Shown here: positions 13,098-24,204 of the stretch, one piece after another
How the letters are laid out: each line of letters starts with the position of its first letter
Position numbering within the stretch: position 1 is the first letter of the stretch
NCBI GenBank assembly: GCA_019009955.1
Contig: CM032232.1
Span: forward strand, 49,192,501-49,256,500
Direction of reading: 5' to 3'
DNA length: 64,000 bases
Source of the DNA: Riptortus pedestris
Taxonomy: Eukaryota; Arthropoda; Insecta; Hemiptera; Alydidae
Position numbers and translations under genes: made by a program
Notes under the pieces: model-generated
Seen by the model: only the letters and a program-made list of their open reading frames with translations
Told to the model about the DNA's origin: nothing
Databases searched by the model: none

Positions 13098-13098
13098 T

Positions 13099-13110
13099 TT
13101 TACAAAACTA
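13099..13110. repeat. Target-site duplication of LINE insertion (right)
   Basis: Exact 12-base repeat of 12435-12446. Confidence 0.8.
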
Positions 13111-15663
13111 GCGCAATAGTAAAAATCTTAACTCCCTTGATTGATATCTGCCAATGTATACACCTAAATGAATAACGTATAAGATAAGGAGTTGCAAAAA
13201 TAAGGATAAGATGCCCTGCGGTTTTTCATGGATCTCTGAATGGAAAGAAGTTTTTTATTTTGGAATTTCCTTTAACCCGATAAATCACACACTTCGTTAT
13301 CTTCTTGATTTTCAGCAGTTTTTACTTGGAAAAAATCATCTACTATTGACGTTATAAGAATTACCGCTCTTCTGTAATAACTTTTTCAAATAATCTATCT
13401 ACCTACCTAATAGGTGAAAATGTTCAAATGTAAAAATTTAAAGCGACTTCATTTTCATCATATATTAAGTAGGATAGGGGTGATTTGAAAAGAGTTTTTA
13501 AAAAATAAGGTCTAGGCCAGAATATTAATAGCTCATTTCCCATAAAAGAAAGTTTCTAATAGAACTAAACCTATCCAGAGATTAGAGTTATCAATTAAAA
13601 ATAAATTCAAGACACTTCGATAACCAGTAGTAACAGGCAAAATTATATATTGTATAGAAGAGACGATGCAATGAAAATCCCTTTTGTGTTGTATATAAGA
13701 AATAATGTAATACAAGAGAATCTCTTTGACATCAGTCTTAAAGTTCATTCTGACGACAATAAGGTAAAACTCTATTATGCAAGCTGCAATGTTCTCCTTC
13801 GTCAGTAACTTCCCATTCTCTCCTTCTTAAGCTCTCAAAAGTTCTCCTTTGTTTTATATTTAATGTTTTCTCCTAACCAGTACCTGTCATATCTGAAGCG
13901 GAATTTATTCACAATAAGCTTAAAGACGGTGAAAAGGTATTACTCAAATATTAAATAGGGCAGCGCTACAAATCTGATGCAAATACTCCTTTGTCGTTCA
14001 GAACTGAAAGACCAATCACTAGAAATAGAAAATACAAGCTTTGCAGTACATTCAACAAAAAATTATTAAAAACATTTTTAAAACTCTAAAATTTCTCAAT
14101 ATCTAAATTATTACTCTTTTAACAGAGAAAACTCTCTTACCTGATGCAATGCCAAGATGCCAAGAACAGTACTTGAAATTTAATGTGGAAATGAGATGTT
14201 TAATGATAAGTAGCTCTAACCAAAAACCGCTAGAGAATAAGCAGGAGGTAAAAGAAAACTGAAAACTACACACAACGCGGTTAATATTCGAGTTAGAGAA
14301 TAATGTTAAAAACAACAATTACAGAACATTAAATTTGCAAACAAACTGGTGATTTAAAATTCTACTACTGATAATAACAAAGGTGTTTCCATTCTTTTAT
14401 TTTACCCCTTCTCTAAGCCCCACCCCCCTGATTATACTGGTATCATTGGTAATGTGAGTAGAGCAGTCTGGAAAATCCAGTCAAAAAGTCTGACAACTGA
14501 CAAATACAAACCATTATTAATTTTATAGTTAGAAAAATGAACTAATTTCCAAACATGTTAACGTATTTACGAGTATGGGATTCCCAAATACCCAAACGAT
14601 TAATATTTATTCATTGAACATTCTGTAAGTTTCACAGCCGACGGAATACTGTCCCTAGTCAGGCACTCGGCTTGTAAAGGCATCTTACACTCCATAGTGA
14701 TGCTGAGCAAATTATTAGCTCTGAAAATGGTGTTTTAGCTTCAGAAAGGTTGCAAGCTCAGTCTTGAAATACAAGTTTTGCGAAGGAAGACAACTTATTC
14801 TAGTTGTTCAAATATCCGAGTTGAACATAAAATACTCTAGAGACCTCAATTCTTACTTGATCGATGCTATTTCGATATTTTACCGTTTCAAGTTAAGCTA
14901 AAGGTTACATTCGTTAATAAACAAAAAGGACCTGGAGGAATAGATAAGAAGTAAACTACAAAAAATCGGATTTTTTGAGGACGAACTTAATTTACTTAAA
15001 AGTAGAGTAATTTGCGCTTCATTGCTACATTTGCTTCACATAAAAGGAAGAGGGGAGGGAATGCTACGAAATGGCTTAGGCAAGCCCGTCCAGTATTAGT
15101 GAAAAAAACTCACTAGTTTTCCCGGTTCATCAGTTTGGCGGTGCAACGACCAGTTATGATGGCCAAAGGGCATTCCTTCCCAAGAAGTAAAAAGGATCTG
15201 GGAAACTATAGTAGCTACACCTATTCAGGCAAGAATAACACGTGGAGCAGATATTTTTGGAAGGCCATAACTTTGCTACTACCTATCACCATGGGTCTAT
15301 TAAACGAAGATTATTCACCAATATTTGGAAAAGAATCATAAACGTATAAAAGATTTTTATATTAAACTGTTATATCCATATTCAAGTTTAAATTTTATTG
15401 AACTATCTTCACTTGCAATCTCTTTAACATGTGATCTCGCTGTCTTCGTCTAGGATCCACGTTCAATCAATTTTAATAATTTCTCGAATTTAATTTACAG
15501 AGGGATATGACATTTATTTAAGAAATAAATGGAAAATTTAATTCATATCCAGTAATTATTTTTGGGTTTTCAACATACGATTAATCAACAGCAAATAAAA
15601 GGACGAAACCGTTCATGAGTACAACTTTTGTAAGTATCCCTTATGTTCAACATGCTTTCTTGA
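13111..15663. other. AT-rich interval without recognised gene
   Basis: No gene or transposon was recognised. The frames at 13533-13748, 14103-14318 and 15135-15341 lack domains and neighbours and are treated as chance. Confidence 0.5.
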
Positions 15664-15690
15664 TTATTATTATTTATTAGCCTCCTTTTT

Positions 15691-15813
15691 TTAGCAGATT
15701 TCCCTTAAGGGAAATCAGCTATTGAGGTCATACTCATGACGCGATTTTCGAAATATTTCTTCAAATGTTCATCGATCCTACCCAGGAGATGACGAAAATG
15801 AGGTCCGTTCAAA

Positions 15814-15868
<55 letters not shown>

Positions 15869-16541
15869 CTGTTAACGCTCTAGCGGTCGCAATTTTTGTT
15901 TGATCGTTACGAAACTCGATATATAATCGTTTTATGTAAAAAGACAGATTAAGTTCGTTAATGGCTGAAATCGGACTAGAGGGAGGGGGGGTTTAGAGGA
16001 GGGGATTTTCAAAAATTCAAAATATCTCCGTTATTATGCATCGGATCGAAAACTTGTATAGAACCAATCTTATTGCAAATTAAATTGCTATAAATATTGT
16101 AATATACATGTATTCTCTATCTTGAATATTAACCGAGATATTTGCATTTTTATGAAGTCTGTGGTCGGGTATAGTTCGGATTAGGTCAGCCATTTTCGTC
16201 ATTGCTCGGCTCAGGTGGGAGGCTACTTCTAACCTTACTTGTCGTTTCTAACCTTACCTTACCTTCCTTACTTTCTGAGATTTATGCAAATACGTTCTGT
16301 TCATTCGCCCCCCCCCCCACCTTCTTTAGTTCTTGGACTACAAAAATTTGAGTTATTAAAATATAAATTATTCTTACAATTCAGAAGCCGTTTCAGTTGG
16401 GAATTTATGTTAATTAACTGAAAGATTTCTTATTACGGTTTGTATTTAATCACGGTGGTATTGTGTTATAAGTATGCAGATTTCTCTATTGTAAATCTAT
16501 GGGAAATCTGCTTAGTTTACGCAGCCCCTGCGTGACGGACT
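15691..16541 (+). mobile_element. HINE-like non-autonomous element, complete (copy H4)
   Basis: All family parts are present in order. They are the subterminal AGCAGATTTCCC and 20-bp 5' palindrome (15694-15715), the 5' block, a (TA)n slot (15818-15864), the post-slot block with a G-rich run near 15985, a variable region, the inverted motif GGGAAATCTGCT at 16501-16512, and the stem-loop ACGCAGCCCCTGCGT followed by GACGGACTT at the end. No protein is encoded. It is inserted in a T-run of a SINE, so its ends can be located to within a few T residues. The DINE-1/Helentron relationship is inferred from architecture. Confidence 0.85.
15818..15864. repeat. (TA)n microsatellite
   Basis: This tract is in the central slot of HINE copy H4. 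Confidence 0.95.
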
Positions 16542-16715
16542 TCTTTGCTACTATGGCTAATTGGAATGGGTTATTTACAGATTGGCCCCTTTTTCTATAC
16601 TGGGTGGGACTAAGGATTTCATTTAATGAGTTCGTCACTAAATAAATTCCTATTGCCCAAGCAGGAATGGAACTCGCCACTCTAGGTTTACAATATGCTT
16701 TCTTCAAAAGAATAA

Positions 16716-17684
16716 AAAAAAACCATGAAAATTTGTAGGTCCTGCCCACTGTACCTAGAAAACGGTGTACCCCATTCACAGTACAGTAAATCAATGGCAA
16801 AAGTACATACCAGAATAACAGCAGAAGCTCCAATCTCAAGAAAATCATCAAGACATACAAACTTATAAAAAAGATACTCACCTGGAAAAAAAAATAAACA
16901 TGACTTAGTAAAACATGAAAATTGCTATAAAAAAAGCTAAGAAGACAAGTTTTCTTAAAACCCCTGTAACCCCCCCCCCTGTAACCTGGGGTAATAAAAG
17001 AATGTAAACGTTACAATAAAGGACGGCTTTACTTGTGATGCAAAAATGACATAGATAATAGCAAAGTAATACTATAATATATTAAATGAAACCATTAAAC
17101 AAATATACTTGCACTATTTTGCTAAACATATAATTCCCTTGCGGAGGTTAGTGAAATGGGAGCCTATTTGTAATCAGTGAGATAGATGAGGGCTTTAGAG
17201 AGAATTGCCAAAGTCCTTAATCTCTAGTTAGCAATACCCAATACAAACCTACTAAAATACTAGTAACATAAATCACCTTTATATCCCACTGTCATTCTAT
17301 TGAACACAGAATTGAGCTTATTTAGCAATTGAGTTTACCAACTTCATGAATTAAACTAATCTGTTTAACAACTCAATACAAATAAATGACATTCATAGAA
17401 ATGTTTTGATTAGAGGTTGACATTATTATTCGTGCATAACAATAAGTATCACGTCAATCGTCCACATTTTCCATGAACAATTTTACAATTGGCAATATTC
17501 AAATATTTCATGTACAGATATTATTTTAAGCCAGGTGGTCCTCATAATTCAAATACCTCCGACAGGATAGAATTCATATGCACCCTACTAGGTAGGGTGT
17601 GTACACATACACACACTGCTTCCACGCTGCACATAGAATATAACCTTCTAATGTCCAAAATTCGTTTATTTAATCATTACCAAA
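16716..17684. other. AT-rich interval without recognised gene
   Basis: Nothing was recognised except a 19-bp perfect palindrome at 17581-17599 (CACCCTAC arms around TAG) and poly-C near 16970. Confidence 0.5.
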
Positions 17685-17797
17685 CTTGATAAGTTCGTTA
17701 AGAAAATAAACATATATTTCGTTAATGATAGAAAACGGCACAGAAAAATAGGGCGATTTAGGAAAGTGATATAATGGACAATTATAAATATCTCTAG
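17685..17797 (+). mobile_element. HINE-like element, central fragment (copy H5)
   Basis: Degraded match to the post-microsatellite block of the family (AACTTGATA, AAGTTCGTTAA, ATATCTC..). It stops exactly where the Penelope-like insertion begins, so it is probably the target of that insertion. Confidence 0.45.
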
Positions 17798-17860
17798 CAT
17801 TATTTTTCATGTAGGTAGGATGAAATAATGTAGGCTACGCTTCCACTATAATAATTTAAT

Positions 17861-17909
17861 AACACGGCAAAGCGCTTTCGATGCTGTGCATCATCGTCAG
17901 TGCCCTGTT
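17861..17909 (-). ncRNA. Hammerhead-ribozyme-like fold, minus arm
   Basis: Exact mirror of the fold at 18199-18247. The predicted cleavage point lies between 17870 and 17869 on the minus strand. Confidence 0.55.
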
Positions 17910-18198
17910 GACACACACAATAATAGTTACAATTTACTATAAAATATTTTTTAGGTACATATAACAAAAAACTTATTTTTCTTTGGGCTAAAAACATATA
18001 AAATTTAACGTGAAACTAAATAAAATATAAAACATTTCATGTTTTATATTTAATTTAGTTTTATATTTAGAAATGTTTTATATTTTATTTAGTTTCACGT
18101 TAAATTTTATATGTTTTTAGCCCAAAGAAAAATAAGTTTTTTGTTATATGTACCTAAAAAATATTTTATAGTAAATTGTAACTATTATTGTGTGTGTC

Positions 18199-18247
18199 AA
18201 CAGGGCACTGACGATGATGCACAGCATCGAAAGCGCTTTGCCGTGTT
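18199..18247 (+). ncRNA. Hammerhead-ribozyme-like fold, plus arm (type I)
   Basis: Core CTGACGA lies at 18208-18214 and GAAA at 18229-18232. Stem II is GATGC/GCATC (18216-18220 with 18224-18228), with one unpaired U at 18215. Stem III is the self-complementary AGCGCT (18232-18237), as in minimal hammerheads thought to act as dimers. Stem I pairs AACAGGGCA (18199-18207) with TGCCGTGTT (18239-18247) with one mismatch. Cleavage would follow U at 18238. The bulged U beside the core is atypical, so activity is uncertain. Confidence 0.55.
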
Positions 18248-18349
18248 ATTAAATTATTATAGTGGAAGCGTAGCCTACATTATTTCATCCTACCTACATT
18301 AGAAGTCACTTCCACCTGCCAGAATACCAACTCAGAACATTATTTTTCA

Positions 18350-19269
18350 GGTGACAGGAAAAATATTACATAATTAATTTTGAAAATATAGTATATATTA
18401 TGTACAAGTGTTTTAGGTGTTTCATAGGAAGACGAAGTTCGGGATGGTGTCGGAAATACAAAATATCTATCCCTTTTGCGGAAACAATAAAACCTGTCAT
18501 AGAAATAACTCCTTTTATTTTTCGTTACAATATGTAAAAATCGGTCAAGTATTTACTTCAAATGCACTAAAGAGAGGGTCCGTTATACTAATAATCCAAA
18601 ATGGTGCATAACGTTTTCCACAATTCCTTATCTTAATTATAATGATGTATTATCAAGTTCAGCAAACTAAAAAATATATATTTAATACACGATTCACTTC
18701 AATAATTCATTTGGAGGTCAGAGGAGGCGAGACGTTAACCTTGTTCACGATAATCCACAGAGCCGCACCAACTTCATATTTTCGCCAACTTAACTAAATT
18801 AAAATATTAACCGTTATCTCAAATAATACTAATTTACTACCCATTTAACATAAAAGTGAAACATTGGGAAGAGCTTATCTCAAACTATCAATGGATTAAA
18901 AGAAGAAACCAACTAGAATATTGGCTCAACATACTTATGATGAGGCATTAGTGACAATACATTTCTCAAATATGGGAAAGATATTAGGTGGGGCATTACA
19001 CCTTTAGCCGCTCTCAATTTATAAATTCAAAAATAAATATTTCGATAGTGTACTAAAAGAGACGCTTACCAATGATGTAATACAATGTACCAGAAGTTAT
19101 AGACATCCCAAGCCGGTAAACATTTTGACGCGTCAATGAAATGCCTAACCGTTAGGCCTAAACCACCACACAGCTATCCTATCCCAAAACAGCTTATAGT
19201 TGGGGAGGATAAAACACTCACTACCTAACTTTTCCAAAAATTTCAGACATGCCACGTCATCCTAAGTGG
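18350..19269. other. Interval without recognised gene
   Basis: AT-rich sequence with no recognised feature. The 64-codon frame at 18417-18611 has no domain and is treated as chance. Confidence 0.5.
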
Positions 19270-19610
19270 AAATAATATCATCACTTGTGACCGAGGGTGC
19301 TGCGAAGCACCCCTCAAATCACTTCTGAAGCTTCCATTCTGAGAATGGAACTACGACTGCAACAGGCAACAGCACGTGGGTGCGCACCGCCCCACCAGGG
19401 TCTGTTGTACTCACTGACTGTAAGGTGGGGCTGCTCCCCCTGGTACCATTTCAGTCTAAACCTCTAAGTCTCGAATGGAAGCGGGCTTGGGACAACAAAA
19501 ACGACAAGGGACCTACTGTCCCTACGATGTTCCTCCAATACCGTCAGGACAAACTGTCTGTCACTAACAGAGTATGGGAGATCGTCGAAGACAACGGACT
19601 GTAAAAGCGG
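19270..19610 (+). other. GC-richer block with 74-codon open frame
   Basis: This segment is clearly GC-richer than its surroundings. It begins with a stem-loop whose arms are GGGTGC/GCACCC around 19297-19313. It contains a frame at 19380-19604 ending ..KLSVTNRVWEIVEDNGL. The composition is protein-like, but no family is recognised. It ends about 15 bp before HINE copy H6. It could be a captured gene fragment, a worn transposon end or an exon; the sequence alone does not decide. Confidence 0.3.
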
Positions 19611-19799
19611 ATATCTTCAGGCATTTTACCAGATTTCCCTTAGGGGAAATCAGCTATGGAGGTTGTACTTATTATGGGATTTTCGAAAAATGTCTTCAAA
19701 TGTCTATCGATCCTTCCCAGGAGATGACGAAAATGACGTCCGATCAAAATTTTATATACATATATATTTTTTGTAAGCCCTTTTTACACATGTGTTTCA

Positions 19800-19935
19800 A
19801 CCTGCAGGCCTGTCCTACATGGGGGGAGGGGGTAATGGTCTAACTTTCCGCGGGGACCAGCCTTTCTGGGAAGTGGGGGCCAGCACTCGAACTCCCAACC
19901 TTTGACTTTAAAGTCCCTCTGACCCTCATTTACAT
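19800..19935 (-). mobile_element. tRNA-like SINE fragment inside HINE copy H6
   Basis: On the minus strand a B-box-like segment GGTTGGGAGTTCGAGTGC is preceded by a sequence able to form an anticodon-like arm (GACTTTAAAGTC), and is followed by a G/C-rich stretch. The acceptor stem and a full cloverleaf are not evident, so it is not called a tRNA gene. It is distinct from the commoner SINE family of this window. Confidence 0.35.
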
Positions 19936-19951
19936 ATATATATATATATAT
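19933..19951. repeat. Short (TA)n microsatellite
   Basis: Nine TA units inside HINE copy H6. Confidence 0.85.
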
Positions 19952-20737
19952 TGTTGCGAAAACTACGTGAATGAAAAAGTACATAGAGTTAATCACGAAT
20001 TTAAGAATTAGGAAGTAGATGAAAGGAACCGCCCGAAGGTAGGACCTTTGGTGCCAAAGAAAGTTTTGGGCGATACCCATCTGGGAACTAAGCTTGGCAC
20101 GGCTGTTCTCTTTTGATCACTTAACCCATAAAAGCTGTCCAGTTTTATGTAAAATTGGACATTAAATTCGTTAACGGCATAAATCGGACCAGTGGGAGGG
20201 GGGGGGGTTGAGGAGGAGGATTTCGAAATATCTCTGTTGTTATGTGTCGGGTAAAAAAATTATTGTATAGAATCAATCTTATTGTAAATGTAATGTTCTT
20301 TAAATGTTACGTGTTGAGATGACACCATCAAGCACGATTTTTCGTTCTTTAATAGAAAATGTTTATTTGATCTATACCATACACGATATTTAGCCGATCC
20401 AGTCAACACTAAAGAACATATTTGTTTTTGGCTATAAAATCTGACATGGAATAGAGGTGCTTTAGACAGGGGAGAATTAGAAAGCCCAAATTTATCTGTT
20501 ATTTTGAGTCGGATCATAAAATGTTATAGAACCAATCTTGTTAAACTTCTGATTTTTCATAATTTTTGCTACATGCATATTTAGCATTGCATTAAGCGAG
20601 TTATTCTTACTTTCCCTTTTATCTGCTTTCAGTGACTTCTACTCATCGGTTTTGAGAATACGTGGTGAGATGAGACAAGTGTGTTACACCAACACTTGGG
20701 AAATCTGCTTAGCTTACACAGCTCCAGTGTGACGGAA

Positions 20738-22156
20738 TTAATATACCGAATTTAGTTTCTAGAAGTTCTGAATTATAAGCGTTGATTTACTATAACAATT
20801 TCCGTCTAAAATCTCATGTAAATCATATTCTTCAGATCATATGAAAAATTTCATTTGGAATTCACATTTGCCATGAATCGTAAGGGGTTGGTACTCTTAC
20901 CTACGATAACTTCAACTCATAGTTTAATCTCGAAAACAAACATTTTCATTTAAAGAGTCACAAAGTAAAATCCCAATTAGCCACCATGTTTAAATTTGAG
21001 TGACAACCTTCAGTTAGCCCAGCCGAATAACCTAAGGTAGCAAAGTTTTTGTTAGTCACTAAATTTTTAAATTAATTAAAATTGAATTTACAAAATAATT
21101 ACTTGTATAAAAGCCATATGGATGTTTTAAGCAAAAATATCCATCTTCTATTTCATTATCGAGATGTCAATCACAGTTTTTAACACGTTTAACAGCAGTT
21201 AAAAGGAACAATCTGCCTGCTACCTAGTTGAAAATGTCAAAAGGATCAATCAAACACATCGCTTTCCAGAATAAAAGCGTAGGTGTATCTGGATAAATTG
21301 TTAACAAAGGTTTAGGCTTTCTTTCAAATATATGTTACTGAAGGGTATTCCAATCAAAGGTTGTAGAAGCAATCATATCCGAAACCAGCAAACTCATAAA
21401 CGAAACCATACCTGGGTTTTATAAACCATTCTATGAAAATTTGTAACTGAGAAAATGACTGAACTATTTACCTGATTGTGATAAAATCTATGAGATTGTG
21501 ATAAAAAGGCTGAACTATGATATTATTTGATAGTGATAAAATAACCATATTGTGGTAAAACCTAAATGTGATTTAAAAAAAAAAAGATTTAGGTTGTAGA
21601 TAAAATGGCTACTTATAGTTTACTTTCGTTTTCTCACTTACCAAGGTTATTTTAATTTTTTTTTTTGTACCTTTGGGTATTATTTGTGACTTATTTTTTG
21701 CAAAATAAAATAAATCTTGATTTTTAATGAAGTTGTTTTGATAAACCCAAAATATCTGTTAATTGACACAACTGGCAACTGAAAAAACATTAACCATTAT
21801 TGCATTACTTATAGAAGAAGAACGACACATTTAATCTTGTGACGCTCTAAGTCATCAAATATTCCTGCAAGAAGGTCATAATCCAAAATGAATGCAGTTT
21901 TAATTATTCTTACTTTAATGTTAGAACATAGAACCTATTTTGAAACTAATCGACTTACTTATAACCCATTTGATGACTTCGCCCGTTCATTAATCTGTCA
22001 GACTATTCTGTATTTCATATCTCATATTTATTAAGTTAACGAGTACTTTGTCTACTATGCTAAAAGAGTGTAAACAACATGACTTCTTATTATTTTTCTA
22101 ATATCCCCATTGAACAGAGTAGAATGATTCCAAAAATGAACTTGTTCAACTAGAAT
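20738..22156. other. AT-rich interval without recognised gene
   Basis: No gene was recognised. Imperfect repeats of GATTGTGATAAAA occur at 21470-21580, and a small hairpin lies at 21561-21596 (arms AACCTAAA/TTTAGGTT). Confidence 0.5.
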
Positions 22157-22270
22157 TTAGCAGATTTTAATTTAGATAATTCACCTAATGAGATTGATGA
22201 CGCGATTTTTCTAAATATTTCTGATCGTAACAAAAACTTGATATTTAACCATTTCATTAATTAAGAAGCC
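22157..22270 (+). mobile_element. HINE-like element, 5' fragment (copy H7)
   Basis: It starts with TTTAGCAGATTT and retains GACGCGATTTTTC and GATCGTAACAAAAACTTGATA-like pieces in family order, with large internal deletions. Confidence 0.45.
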
Positions 22271-22803
22271 TGGGGGTGCATACGTTAAAGCAGACATTCA
22301 TATGGTGGAATGACACGCCGATGTTGTCAATATTGGGAGATTTAAAAGAATATCTCAAGGTCAGTGGAGGTATACTAAATGGGGCGCACGCATTGTATAA
22401 ATTAGTACTATAGGAGTAAATATCTTCTTAATTAAATGGAATTTACATTTTATTGCAATCTCAGGTAATCCCTCCCCCCATAATATTTTATTGGCAGTGA
22501 GCTACTAATTAATGCAATACTGAATTGAATAGGTATTGATTTAATATTATTTGTATTGCATCATTCTTGAAAAACCAATTCTGCATTTTACCATTCACAA
22601 AACCATTGCTCTCGCATTTACATTCACCACTCAATTTAATAATAAGGTCTCCCCGTGTACTATTTAAGGAAAATTGGTGACCCATTTTATTTTATTTTTT
22701 TTAAATTTAGAGTCAGAATTTTTGTTTGGAAGTATATAAACATCAGAGTTCCAAAAAACCGGATCATACGAAAAAGTATACACATTTCATCAATATAACG
22801 GAG
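22271..22803. other. AT-rich interval without recognised gene
   Basis: Nothing recognised between HINE copy H7 and the Transib-like element. Confidence 0.5.
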
Positions 22804-24204
22804 CACTGTGGTCCTGATTCTCCCATCATAGTGAAAAAAAAATAATGATAGTGGGCGAATCTCGTTCAAACTTTGTATGATGTTTATTGTGAGATTGAAA
22901 AGGTGTTTTATATAGGTTGTATTAGATTTATCAAGGTTTAGAGAGAGGGGGTTAGAGGGAGAGGGAAGGTGCTCTCTGACATTTCTAGTAGTTTCGTATA
23001 TTTTATGTTACAAAAAAAGGGATATTTCTTTACTATTACTATTTTCATTTTTCCTTTTTTTTCAGTAGGTAAAAAAATCAAAAATTTATTTCATGTTATT
23101 TGCCTTTTAATGATTTTGGGCTTGTACTACTGGAACATCTTTTCCCAAGCTACTCCTGCTCGAGTCCTCGAAGACGGGTGAAAAGAACTCTAGCTGCTTG
23201 TGGGGTTGAAAATCTGGTTCCCTCTTGATTATTTTCTTTTTTGTTCGTTCCTTGGCTACCTCACCATTTTTTCCTGGGCGACCGCATTCTCCTGCCCTTG
23301 TTGATGGTTCCTCTTATGTCCTGGTTTTCGCCTTAGGTTGAAACTCTACTTCAACATCTAAACACGACGCATATTTGACTTCATAAGGTTCCATTGAGGG
23401 GTATGTTTTTCCCAATTTTACTACATAATTACGGTGTAATACGCCCAGTTGTCTCTTAAGTTTTCCGACAAAAAGTATTTAATAAGAATTTCGTTGAAAA
23501 ATTCCCTGCCTGAATTTGACTTCAAAATCATACGTCCTAATTCTCTTACAGGATGAAATAAGTAGGTGGGTAAACAAAAAAAAGTTTTGCAATTATCAAA
23601 AAGTACTAAAAGCTTTACCCTAAACAGGGCGATAGCAGGTATCCCGTCATTCGAGCAGTTATCTTATCACTCATGGTTTTAACTAGAAACTCTCCTCTTG
23701 ATCCTTAGGCTGAAATTTTCAGAATGTAAACATTACACCACTTGATACTCAGATAGTTCTTCTAAAATTTTGTTCAAAACTCATCGCATGCACTCGTGAG
23801 CTAGCTTTTCACACCTTACCAAACATCAGGGAACAGATGTCAAAAAGTGTTTGTATTTAAAAGTAAGTTCATATGAATGGATATTAAAACTGTTAGGATG
23901 CCCCTACATTGTGCATTCCATGTACAATCAGAAAGACATAATTTAAAACTGATATATATTATCTGTCTTGTGTTATGAACATTGATTACATGAACCGACA
24001 AGTGTCCGGATCAAGATGCTGGAAACATGCAACTTTGAATTAACGTAGCTCCCAAAAAACGTAACTTATTTATGATTGAACTATATTATCAAGGTTCAGG
24101 ATTAATGTAGAAACAAAAAAAAAAAAAAAAGATACTTGGTTCAGAAAAAAAATAGTCGGTTTTCGGATTTTTTGCACTATGATGGGGGAATCGGGACCAC
24201 TATG
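22804..24204 (-). mobile_element. Transib-like DNA transposon, degraded (locus 1)
   Basis: The ends are inverted repeats of about 40 bp. The left end reads CACTGTG, 23 nt, then an A9 tract. The right end, read inward, is CATAGTG, 23 nt, then CAAAAAATC. Transib ends are known to resemble V(D)J recombination signals, with a CAC-type heptamer and an A-rich nonamer about 23 nt apart. The outer regions match, in reverse, those at 36611-37824. A coding-like relic lies inside. Flanking 5-mers CGGAG and CACTG are not a clean duplication. The orientation is set by the relic frame. Confidence 0.7.
23107..23572 (-). pseudogene. Coding relic inside Transib-like element
   Basis: On the minus strand a stop-free run begins near 23572 (..FHPVRELGRMILKSNSGREF..). 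It changes frame near 23465, continues through about 50 codons to one in-frame TAA near 23320, then runs about 70 more codons, including CGRPGKNGEVAKERTKKK, to a stop at 23107. Basic GRP-type stretches occur in the N-terminal part of Transib transposases, but I cannot confirm homology by eye. The RAG1-like catalytic DDE region is not seen. It could instead be an unrelated gene fragment carried by the element. Confidence 0.4.

Larger units (their letters stand above)
12447..13098 (-). mobile_element. 5'-truncated Jockey-like LINE with intact insertion boundaries
   Basis: A minus-strand insertion of 652 bp is bounded by identical 12-bp duplications. It starts inside the last part of ORF2 at 13097 and has a stop at 12857. 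A T-rich segment and a 28-bp tandem repeat follow, and the tail reads AATAAATAAATTGAATTGAA. The 5' truncation, duplicated target and tail are hallmarks of target-primed reverse transcription. The clade is inferred from the cysteine motif and the TTGAA-type tail; no RT domain remains to confirm it. Confidence 0.85.
15664..16715 (-). mobile_element. tRNA-derived SINE split by a HINE insertion (copy S1)
   Basis: On the minus strand the SINE body runs from about 16715 to 16542, including a B-box-like segment around 16660-16680 and the conserved GGGTTAT..GGCTAATTGG region. Its AT-rich 3' tail is displaced to 15664-15690. Joining the two outer parts recreates the arrangement of the uninterrupted copy at 41949-42130. 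The 849-bp HINE copy H4 separates them. The SINE is therefore older than H4. Confidence 0.8.
17798..18349. mobile_element. Palindromic Penelope-like insertion with 12-bp target duplication
   Basis: Two perfect 229-bp inverted arms (17809-18037 and 18071-18299) flank a 33-bp AT spacer. CATTATTTTTCA occurs at 17798-17809 and again at 18338-18349, consistent with a target-site duplication around the arms plus 38 extra bases. Each arm carries a type-I hammerhead-like sequence. Known Penelope-like elements have terminal repeats with hammerhead ribozymes and often insert as partial inverted copies; that parallel is the basis of the call. No reverse transcriptase is present. The identical 63-65-codon frames on opposite strands are a by-product of the palindrome. 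Confidence 0.65.
19626..20737 (+). mobile_element. HINE-like element with internal insertion (copy H6)
   Basis: The 5' block with palindrome (19626-19755) and the 3' parts (about 20130-20320 and 20690-20737, ending with the inverted motif GGGAAATCTGCT and a terminal stem-loop) match the family. About 370 bp of foreign sequence lie between the 5' block and the post-slot block, including a tRNA-like SINE fragment and a (TA)n tract. The stretch at 20330-20690 differs from other copies, partly repeating the central block, so the copy may be a composite of two. Confidence 0.7.

Noticed and set aside
16486..16881. 131-codon minus-strand frame
   Set aside because: It spans the junction of a HINE 3' end and a SINE, both non-coding.
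17800..18302. Identical 63-65-codon proteins on opposite strands
   Set aside because: They result from the perfect inverted repeat and cover the ribozyme-like region; not a gene pair.
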